DNA of 16,717 bases. It comes from an uncultured Oscillospiraceae bacterium. GTDB taxonomy: Bacteria > Bacillota > Clostridia > Oscillospirales > Oscillospiraceae. The notes beneath the pieces are model-generated. The model saw nothing but the letters and a program-made list of their open reading frames with translations. It was not told the origin of the DNA and made no database searches. Location of the stretch: positions 1 to 16,717 of the forward strand of contig CAKTKX010000014.1 in the NCBI GenBank assembly GCA_934572365.1, given 5' to 3'. The position numbers were made by a program, and so were the translations under genes. Positions 1 to 7,669 of the stretch are shown piece by piece. How positions within the stretch are numbered: the stretch's first letter is position 1; each line of letters begins with the position of its first letter.

Positions 1-3000
1 CCTTGCCGTAAAAGGCGGCGCGCTTGCCGGTGACCGCGCTGACGGGAATTTCCGCGCCGGTGTAGTCCACGGTGATGCTTTCCGGCAGGGTCAGAATGGG
101 CGCGTCCCGCTCCGTCAGGGTGAGCTTGACCGTGACGGTGGCGTCCTCATAGTTCTTGGAGCGAACCAGAAGGGTGAAGGTGATGACGTCGCCAGCGGCG
201 GTGCCGTCCGCCAGAGCGTAGGTGATCGCGCCGGTGTCCACATCAACGCCCCAACCGTTCTCAATCTTGCCCTCGGGAGAATAAGAACCGCTGTGGAACG
301 CATCCGTGCCGGGTACCTGCGCGTCGCTGGGCATTCCGAGGCTCTCCAGGTCGGGCAGGGTGATGGTCTGCTTCGTTTTCAGGGTGTACTTCTGGGTGAC
401 CTGATGGGCAGTCAGCGTGGGCGCGGGAGCCTTGGCGATGGTGAAGGTCGTGCTGGCCTTACCGAGGATGTAGTTGCCGCCGTCCTTATCGGTGATGGTC
501 ACGGTGCCGGTACCGGCGCCGGTGTTGTTCTCGAATTCGACGGCGTATTCCTTCGGGTCGATGGTCTTGCCCCGGTCATCTGTGAGGGTAATGGTCGGCC
601 TGACCTCGTTGCCATTGTTGTAGACACCGTCTTCAACCGTAAGGGTAGGATGCGGTACGTTCCTGAGTTCGATCGTCCAGGACTTCTCGATTGTGCCGGT
701 GTAGTTGCCAATGCCCTGAATGGTCACGGTGTGGGAACCGCCGGCATTTATCGCCGGGGAATTCAGAGTCGGATACGTGTAATCTACCTGATATTGCAGC
801 GTCTTGCCATCCAACACGACCTTGACCCCGGCCGGATAAGGCCAAGCATAGCCGTCGTAGGTCGGGTTCGTGACCGTGACCTCTGCTCCTTCGATGGACT
901 TGGGGTTGACCTTGATGGCCAACTCGCCGGTGTAGGTGTCGTATTTGTTCTCGTTGGGAATGAAGACAAACACGAATTTCTGGCCGTTGGTGGGAATCTC
1001 GGTCGGTTGCTCCCAGTGGAACGTACCGGGAATTGGCGTCGTTTTTGCCTCGTCATCCACGGCGTACATGGTGCCGGTGATGGTACTCTCATTCAGCGTC
1101 TGGCCGTAGGTGATCTCGGTGCAGCTGATGTCGCCCGGCGTCAGCTTGATTTTGTTTACTGCGTTAAGATCAAGCATCAGGGTGAAGTCTTGGTAGTTGC
1201 CCGTGGTAACCGTGACCGTGACGGTTCCGATCTTGCCGGTTTGCGTGCCGCCTGTCGTCTGGAGCGGCAGCGTCAGAACGCCGTTTTCAAATTTCAATGC
1301 CGATTCGTCATAGACCGCGTATCCCGTGCTTAGGTTAAACGGCTGTACCAACGTATAGTTTACCGTGCCGTATTCGCCTGTGGGCGCAGTGGGCAAGAGA
1401 GACTTGAAATCGTAGGTATAGTCCAATATCGTGCCGTTGATCACGTTCAGCGCGCCGTTCGGGATACTCGCGGGCGCGGCGGCCTTGGTGATGGTGAAAC
1501 GGGTCGTATCGTCGGTTGCAAAAGTGTTGCTGACCGTTTTGGTGCCTTCCGGCTCGCGTTCAAGCACATAGTTGTCGTTCGCAAGCGTCATGGTGAAGGA
1601 AAACGCCTTTCCGCCTCCGGCCTCCGGCGAGGGCAGATAGCGCCCGTCCGCCTGCTTCATGGTAAATTGGGCGTCAGAGAAGGTAAGCGCCGTATCGGGG
1701 AGCTTGATATTCCAGACATTCGCCGCCTTGCTGAAGAACGTCAGCTTGTCCGCGGAAAGCATGACGTTTGCGTTGCCGTCGTAGGCCTTGGAAATACTGT
1801 CGACGGAGAGAAGGCTGATCGGCAGCGGGGCGATGGTCACGGTGAACCAACCGGAGGGTATGTCGTAATTCTGAGAAGTCACCATATAGTGTACCCGGTA
1901 CGTACCTGCCTCGGTGAACGCCGGTACCGTCGGATTATGGACGTAGGATTCTTTTATGGCGTACTCGAATTTCGCGTCCAGATTTTCGGCTCCCGTGATC
2001 TCTATCTCGGCAACCTGCTCGCTGCCGGTATAGTACAGCGTACCCTTTTGCTTTACGGTAACCGTTCCCTCGGGTATCGTTACCTGATTGACCAGGACAT
2101 TCACTCTGCCGGTTACGGTTGCATAAATGCCGCCGTAAGATTCGTCCGGGGTGAACGTCCACTCGGCAGGGCAGCTGCCTGCGTTGGGCGTGACTGTGCC
2201 GTCCTTCCACGCGAAGGTGCCGTTGACGGTTTCTCCGGTGTCGGGGTCTTTCATCGCGCCCGAAATTTCGCTCTTGCTCAGCTCGTCGCCGTAGGTGATC
2301 TCCGACGCGGTGATGTCGCCATCCGCCACGGGCTTGATCTGGTCAATCGGGTAGAGGTCAAGCACCAGAACGAAGGGCTGGAAGTTCTGCGTGTAGACAT
2401 AGACATTGACAATTCCAGCGACGCTGCCGGGCGGCAGCTGACTTACGTTCCATACGGAACTGAACGGCAGCGTCAGAGCGCCGGTTGTTTCGTTTACGCG
2501 GGCTGTGCCAACGACGTCATACCCTTGTGCAAGCCCGGTGACACTCACGTGTTTGTAAGATACCGTGCCGTACTCGCCCTTGGACAGTTCGGGCAGCAGC
2601 TGGCTGAAATTGTAGGTGTACGTCAGCGTGGTGCCGTTGATCACGTTCAGCGTGCCGGGCTGGATATTCGTGGGCGCATCGGCTTTGTTGATGGCGAAGA
2701 TACCATCCGTGTCCGCGCCGTTCAGCACAAAGTCCTTTTGCGTCGTGCCGTCTTCAAAGGTATAGTTCCTATCCGTCAGCTTAATGGTGAAGGAGATGGT
2801 CTTTTCGTCCTCACTTGCATTGGCGGAATCATAACTGGCATTGAGTATCTGGTAATCCTCACCAGCCACCAGAGGAAGTGGCCCGCCGGAAGGAGCATAG
2901 CGGGAATCCGCGCTCTTAAACTTTATCGACGCGTTTGCGGGCAGGTCTGTTGTGCCATCGTATACCTTTATGATGTCGCCGACCGAGATCGTTGCTTTGT

Positions 3001-6000
3001 GAGCTGCGACCGTCCATCTGGCGGTTTTCTGGCCGGTGTAGTCGCCGTCGTCTGTCGCCTTGATGGTCAGAGTGGCGGTGCCGACAGTGGAACGGGAATC
3101 GCCGCTGACGACGGTGTAATCAACTCCCGCTTTCAGCTCGCTGCCGTTGTACGTTACAACATAGGGCGGCACGCCGGTGGTGGTGTTATAAGGCTGATAG
3201 ACACTTTCATTGCCGTTGGGGAACGTGATTACGGCTTTGCTGAGATTCAGCTTGGTGACGGTCAGCGTTCTGAGTTCGCTCGATACCGAATAGCCGTCCT
3301 TGCTGGCAGTGAAATAAATCCCATGCTCACCGATTTTGTTGAAGTTGCACTCCGCGACGTAATACCATGTGGAGCCGATTTTCTTATATTCACTTGTCAG
3401 CTTGGAGAAACTGTACATGCCGTCGCTCCCGCGTTCTCCGACGAAGAAGTTCACACTTGCGCCGCTGGTATTGCAGTAGGCGCAAAGCTGGACGGTCGTG
3501 CCGCGCTCCACCTTCGGGTTGCCGGTCAGGTTCTTGCCACCGACCTTCAGATACAGGGTCTTGGAGGTGATGGGCAGTCTATTGATGATAACATTGTTCA
3601 ACTGCGAGCCGTTGACATCCTCCGGGGCGTACCACTTGTGGGTGCCGTCCGCGTTGAGCACCTTGTATCCAAGTGCTGTGTCATTCAGAATCGTTTTCCA
3701 CGTCGCGCCCTCTGCCAACGTCAATTCGCCGATCACGGCAGGATATTTCGACCCGGCGAGTTCCGCACCATCGCAAGCAACGACCTTATCAATGCTGGCT
3801 GTGGTCGTGTTTTCCGTGTTGCTCAAGGTGGTGGTGATATAGTCACCCTTGATGCCCTTGACCGTCACCGTGCCCGTGATGGAATGGCCATTCAGGTCAA
3901 GTCCCGTGTCCTGCGTGCCGTCGATGGTATAATCGCCGGTCACGTCGGTCAGCAGACTGAGGGTCGAGCCGCCGGCTCTGTCCGCGTCAAGGGCAGTCTG
4001 CAAGTCGGCAAAGTTCCGCCACGGGTCGCCCTCGACATTCTGCAAGGCCGTCTGCGCCACCGCGGGCGCGTTGCAGTAGGGGCAGTTGGTGGCGCCAAAG
4101 TCAAAGCCGTTCGTGCCGCCGTGGGTACACTTAACGACCTTGACGTTTTTGATGGTATTGCCCTGATTGGTCGCGGTCTCCGCGTAGTTTACATAATCAC
4201 CTGTGCCGACGTACTGGAACGCATAACCCGGCGCAAGCATACTGCTGTATGGTTCACCATCGTTGACATGCGTTGTGATCGTAATACTGCCATAGGTGCC
4301 GCCGGTCAGCTTGGTCTTTATGCCGCTTGACGGCCAGTTATAAAATCCCAAAGTGCCAATGGTGCCGATATTTTCGCTGACAATCAGCAGGCTTTCGGGG
4401 TTCGGCTGTTCGTTACCGTTCTTACTCAGGCTCACACCGGAGATCGTGCCGCCGGCCCAGCCGCTCAAATCCAGCGTGGCTTTATATCCAACGCCGAGGA
4501 TGCCGCTGGTTGTAAAGCTGCCGCTGCCGATGATCTTCAACATGCTGGAGGTTTGGTCGTTCCAATCATCTTCACTAATTCCGACATAAATCCAGCCGTC
4601 GGTGATCGTATGGCCGTTCAAATCCAGCGTAACGGTTTTGCCGTTGCCGGTAACAGCTGCGGTTTGATCGGAATTATCGATGTCATCCAGCAGCACAATG
4701 GTCTGGCCGTCCTCGGCCGCCGCCATTGCGTCCTTGAGGTTGGGAAAGAACGACCACTTATACGTATCCGTCTGGATCCTCGCAAACATTTGCTTACCGC
4801 AATATCTACAATAATAGTGGAAATCCGTCGAGCTCTGATCCGCCATATCGTGGGGGCAGGGCTTCCCGCAGATGGGGCATTTGCCGTCGGGGTAGCCGTC
4901 GGGATGTCCGCAGGACTTACCGCACGCGGTACAGGAATAGAGTTCGCCTTCCGGCCCCCATGTATGCTCATGCGGCACGATGGTAACATCACTGCCGCTC
5001 CAGGATTTGAAGGAACTTACACATCTGAATACGTTGTGGTCGTCTTTATCGACAAAGGCGTAACCGTCTTCCAGCAGATATTCCAGATACTTGTAGTTAC
5101 TCGCGCCCGTGACCGACAGCCGGTCACCCTCCATGTAATCTGTCCGGAATGTGCCTTTGGTCAGTTTCCGGGTCAGCTTTGCGTTTCCGGAAATCGTCAG
5201 GCCGCTCTTCAGATCCAGATCGCCTTGGAGATCCAACTCGCCGCCATTGGCATAAACCGCAGGCATCTGCACAGTGCGATTTCCGGGAATGTTGAATACG
5301 CCGCCCTCTGCGGTCAGCTTGCCTTGGAAGACCAGTTTGCCGCCGCTGATGGAAACGGCATAGGTAATTGTCTGATTATAGGGGTCGGCGGTCGTAGGCA
5401 TACTGATCGTCGCCGCGTCCGCGAAGATCAGCGTGCCGCCGGATACGGTCACCGCGGGAGCATCGTTGTTCGGGGCGGTCAGGGTCTTGCCGTTCATCCG
5501 TACCGTGACCACCGCGTCTGCCGCGTCGAACGTGACCTGTTCGGTCAGATCCTGCTCCGGCTGCACCCACTGGATGGTGCTGTCCTTCGCCGCCGCGTCC
5601 AGCGCGGCCTGCAAGGTGTTGTAGAAGTCGCCCTTGCTGTCGCTGACGGTCGCCGTAAGGCCGCAGGCGCACTTGCCGTTTTCGATGGCGTGGGTGTGCG
5701 ATTTGACCGTCACATTTTTCAGCGCATCGCGCACGCTGCCGTCTTTCAACGTGTCGTCATACTGGTCATAGAAGGCATAGCCCTTTGCCAGCAGGAGCAT
5801 GGGCGGAATGAGGGTGCTTGCGTCATTATTCGTAATTGCACCGAACGTACCGCCGCTGATGGCGATGGTTCCGCCATTGTTGAGGAAGGATACATCGCTA
5901 AACGTGCCGCCCGTGATGTTCAGTGTACCGTCGTTGAACCAGTTGCCCCCGTGCAATGTGCCGCCGGAGACGGTGACGGAAGCGCCATCGCCTACCGTAA

Positions 6001-7606
6001 GGCCAAGCACCGTACCGCCGCTGATGGTCACGCTGCCGCTGTCCCCGTTGCAGGTAAGTCCGCTTTCACCATAATCTCCAATCTGACCGCTCTGAATGTC
6101 CAGCGTACCTTTTACAAAATCGAGAGCGTTGATCGTGCTTGCCGCAGTTCCACCTTCGCGGCTGCTCATAACGGTCAGGTTGCCGGGGTAGACAGCGGTT
6201 ATCGTTTGCGTCTCCTCGTCAAACGCTATGCCGCCCACCATGAGGTAATCCACCGTCTTGCCGTTCAAGTCCAGCGTCAGCTTTTTGGTGACGATGGCCA
6301 GCGTGGATTCATCGCCCGCATTGACGGCTTCCCAATCCGTCGTATGGTTCGCCAGCATCGTAACGGTGTCGCCGTCGTTTGCTGCGGCAAATGCGTTGTT
6401 CAGGAGGGCATACCGCTTGCCGTTCACCTCGGCCACGGGGGTCAAAGCCGTGACGTGGATGGTGGCTTTCGCCTGCACAAAGCTGTTGTTCACCTCGCAA
6501 ACGTACAGTGTATAATCGCGGGTGGGTGTCTCAGCGCCAATCTTGGCGGAGACTGTATAGGTGCCGTCTTCGGCCTTTTCCAGAGTCACGGCAACATTTT
6601 CATCCTGCCCGTTTTTCTGAATATAAGCGTCCAGCGTGCCTGTGCCGGTGTAGGTCGCGGTGAACGTGACGGTTTCGCCAGCCGTTACATTCCGTTCGGT
6701 GGAATCCAGTGTCACGGACGCCTGCGCGGGAGGTGTGACATTGTCAGACAGCTTGTTGGTCAGCTTCTTTGCGACCTCGCCGCTTACCTTATATGTATCG
6801 GTGTCAAACGTGGCTTCCTCGGTGGTTTCGCCGTCTACACTGGTGGAGCCGTAGAACGTCTTGCTGGCAGGCTCGGCCTCGCTAGTCAGTTCAACGGCCT
6901 TCTCTGTGCCGGTGATGACCAGATCATCGCCGTCAAAGGTCAGGGCACCCTTTACGCCGATCTTCGCGCCGCTGACAGAGCAGGAGCCGCTGACTACGTT
7001 CAGTCCGCCGTCAATGGCAGCCGCGGCGTCGGCGGGGGCGGTCATGGTGAATGCGCCATCATCAGATATATCGACAGTGATATTACCCTTGACCGTGCCA
7101 TTCGTCAGTGTCAGGCTGTCATATGCCTCGATGTCGCTGGAGATGGTGTGGCCATCCATGTTAATCGTTGTTGTAGCATAGACAGCGAGGGCTTCTGAGA
7201 CATCGTCGAGCAGAGTTATCTCGACCGGCTCCATAACGCCCAGAATTTCTTCAAGCGTATCATACTCCGTATCGCCGACCTTCGCCACGGGGCCGCTGCT
7301 ATACACCGCAATCCCCTCGCCGTTCTGGGGCGCAACCTTCCCCTCAGCAGCAAGCGTGCCGTCCGCGGTGGCCGGGACGGTGCTTTCCATGGGGGTCGTG
7401 GCGGCCACGGTGGGCGTGGTATCCGCCGGGGTCGTACCGGCCGTAGTGGGTGCGGCGGTGGGGTCGGTCACCTTGGGAGCACCCTTGGTGTCCGCCACGG
7501 GCGCGCTCGCGGCGGACGTCTCCATCTCCTGCGCCAGCGCCGACGTGGGCAGCATGGTGAGAAGAATGACCAACGCCATGATCAGACTCAAAACTCTTCT
7601 TTTCAT
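1..7606 (-). CDS. Giant secreted repeat-rich surface protein (3' end outside the window)
   Basis: The minus-strand frame stays open from ATG at 7606 to the left edge, giving 2535 complete codons with no stop. The start is preceded by AGGAGG five bases upstream. Residues 1-25 are a signal peptide (MKRR, a hydrophobic core, then SALA before Gln26), so the protein is exported. Residues ~30-80 are a Thr/Pro/Ala-rich linker. Residues ~108-1245 carry five modules that each end in a (L)DLNGHT-like motif, interspersed with SGGT-type beta-helix-like stretches. Cys-rich patches lie near 633-640, 887-938 and 1157-1176. Residues ~1535-2240 form two tandem modules with KVYDG/KAYDG motifs resembling the YDG family, followed by Ig-like GNYTGT repeats. 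No catalytic motif is visible. Likely roles are adhesion or surface-layer structure (inference). The anchor, for example SLH repeats or a sorting signal, would be in the missing C-terminus. It sits 63 bp after a LuxR-type regulator gene and may be controlled by it. Confidence 0.9.
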   Translation of the reverse strand, partial: MKRRVLSLIMALVILLTMLPTSALAQEMETSAASAPVADTKGAPKVTDPTAAPTTAGTTPADTTPTVAATTPMESTVPATADGTLAAEGKVAPQNGEGIAVYSSGPVAKVGDTEYDTLEEILGVMEPVEITLLDDVSEALAVYATTTINMDGHTISSDIEAYDSLTLTNGTVKGNITVDISDDGAFTMTAPADAAAAIDGGLNVVSGSCSVSGAKIGVKGALTFDGDDLVITGTEKAVELTSEAEPASKTFYGSTSVDGETTEEATFDTDTYKVSGEVAKKLTNKLSDNVTPPAQASVTLDSTERNVTAGETVTFTATYTGTGTLDAYIQKNGQDENVAVTLEKAEDGTYTVSAKIGAETPTRDYTLYVCEVNNSFVQAKATIHVTALTPVAEVNGKRYALLNNAFAAANDGDTVTMLANHTTDWEAVNAGDESTLAIVTKKLTLDLNGKTVDYLMVGGIAFDEETQTITAVYPGNLTVMSSREGGTAASTINALDFVKGTLDIQSGQIGDYGESGLTCNGDSGSVTISGGTVLGLTVGDGASVTVSGGTLHGGNWFNDGTLNITGGTFSDVSFLNNGGTIAISGGTFGAITNNDASTLIPPMLLLAKGYAFYDQYDDTLKDGSVRDALKNVTVKSHTHAIENGKCACGLTATVSDSKGDFYNTLQAALDAAAKDSTIQWVQPEQDLTEQVTFDAADAVVTVRMNGKTLTAPNNDAPAVTVSGGTLIFADAATISMPTTADPYNQTITYAVSISGGKLVFQGKLTAEGGVFNIPGNRTVQMPAVYANGGELDLQGDLDLKSGLTISGNAKLTRKLTKGTFRTDYMEGDRLSVTGASNYKYLEYLLEDGYAFVDKDDHNVFRCVSSFKSWSGSDVTIVPHEHTWGPEGELYSCTACGKSCGHPDGYPDGKCPICGKPCPHDMADQSSTDFHYYCRYCGKQMFARIQTDTYKWSFFPNLKDAMAAAEDGQTIVLLDDIDNSDQTAAVTGNGKTVTLDLNGHTITDGWIYVGISEDDWNDQTSSMLKIIGSGSFTTSGILGVGYKATLDLSGWAGGTISGVSLSKNGNEQPNPESLLIVSENIGTIGTLGFYNWPSSGIKTKLTGGTYGSITITTHVNDGEPYSSMLAPGYAFQYVGTGDYVNYAETATNQGNTIKNVKVVKCTHGGTNGFDFGATNCPYCNAPAVAQTALQNVEGDPWRNFADLQTALDADRAGGSTLSLLTDVTGDYTIDGTQDTGLDLNGHSITGTVTVKGIKGDYITTTLSNTENTTTASIDKVVACDGAELAGSKYPAVIGELTLAEGATWKTILNDTALGYKVLNADGTHKWYAPEDVNGSQLNNVIINRLPITSKTLYLKVGGKNLTGNPKVERGTTVQLCAYCNTSGASVNFFVGERGSDGMYSFSKLTSEYKKIGSTWYYVAECNFNKIGEHGIYFTASKDGYSVSSELRTLTVTKLNLSKAVITFPNGNESVYQPYNTTTGVPPYVVTYNGSELKAGVDYTVVSGDSRSTVGTATLTIKATDDGDYTGQKTARWTVAAHKATISVGDIIKVYDGTTDLPANASIKFKSADSRYAPSGGPLPLVAGEDYQILNASYDSANASEDEKTISFTIKLTDRNYTFEDGTTQKDFVLNGADTDGIFAINKADAPTNIQPGTLNVINGTTLTYTYNFSQLLPELSKGEYGTVSYKHVSVTGLAQGYDVVGTARVNETTGALTLPFSSVWNVSQLPPGSVAGIVNVYVYTQNFQPFVLVLDLYPIDQIKPVADGDITASEITYGDELSKSEISGAMKDPDTGETVNGTFAWKDGTVTPNAGSCPAEWTFTPDESYGGIYATVTGRVNVLVNQVTIPEGTVTVKQKGTLYYTGSEQVAEIEITGAENLDAKFEYAIKESYVHNPTVPAFTEAGTYRVHYMVTSQNYDIPSGWFTVTIAPLPISLLSVDSISKAYDGNANVMLSADKLTFFSKAANVWNIKLPDTALTFSDAQFTMKQADGRYLPSPEAGGGKAFSFTMTLANDNYVLEREPEGTKTVSNTFATDDTTRFTITKAAAPASIPNGALNVINGTILDYTYDFKSLLPTAPTGEYGTVNYTLVQPFNLSTGYAVYDESALKFENGVLTLPLQTTGGTQTGKIGTVTVTVTTGNYQDFTLMLDLNAVNKIKLTPGDISCTEITYGQTLNESTITGTMYAVDDEAKTTPIPGTFHWEQPTEIPTNGQKFVFVFIPNENKYDTYTGELAIKVNPKSIEGAEVTVTNPTYDGYAWPYPAGVKVVLDGKTLQYQVDYTYPTLNSPAINAGGSHTVTIQGIGNYTGTIEKSWTIELRNVPHPTLTVEDGVYNNGNEVRPTITLTDDRGKTIDPKEYAVEFENNTGAGTGTVTITDKDGGNYILGKASTTFTIAKAPAPTLTAHQVTQKYTLKTKQTITLPDLESLGMPSDAQVPGTDAFHSGSYSPEGKIENGWGVDVDTGAITYALADGTAAGDVITFTLLVRSKNYEDATVTVKLTLTERDAPILTLPESITVDYTGAEIPVSAVTGKRAAFYGK
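890..3000 (-). repeat. Tandem pair of ~400-residue YDG-type modules
   Basis: Two successive protein segments align along their length. Both have a KVYDG or KAYDG start, a DSRYAPS or DGRYLPS segment, an NINKADAP/ITKAAAP-like linker, then LNVINGT, YTYNF/YTYDF, GEYGTV, LTLPF/LTLPL, and a closing EITYG motif followed by SGAM or TGTM. The corresponding DNA includes a perfect 22-base match at 1431-1452 and 2631-2652, exactly 1200 bp (400 codons) apart. The rest has diverged, so the duplication is old or shuffled, with one locally conserved patch. Confidence 0.8.
3870..7285 (-). repeat. Five dispersed 'DLNGHT' modules within the giant surface protein
   Basis: Each copy is about 45-65 residues. Where clearest it reads as an aromatic/Leu-Ala helix start (for example NLKDAMAAAEDG), then a T-I-x-L-L-D-D-like strand, then a closing motif. 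The closing motifs are MDGHTI (residues ~150), LDLNGKTV (~445), VRMNGKTL (~700), LDLNGHTI (~993) and LDLNGHSI (~1236). Copies are spaced about 240-300 residues apart and most are followed by SGGT-rich beta-helix-like segments. The pattern is seen directly. The beta-helix fold is inference from family resemblance. Confidence 0.7.
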
Positions 7607-7669
7607 AGGAACCTCCTGCGTGAAAAAAGTGGTAACGTTCTATCGTCAGCCCGGAGAGCCGGGCGAGGT

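Noticed and set aside
1667..7198. Two plus-strand open frames of 887 and 881 codons (1667-4330 and 4553-7198)
   Set aside because: They run exactly in codon register opposite the giant minus-strand gene. Antisense stops need CTA, TTA or TCA codons, which this gene avoids. They lack ribosome binding sites and recognisable motifs.
7649..7664. Hairpin GCCCGG-AGAG-CCGGGC between the regulator and the surface protein gene as a terminator
   Set aside because: The stem is only six base pairs and the T tract lies some 20 bases further on, so it does not fit an intrinsic terminator.
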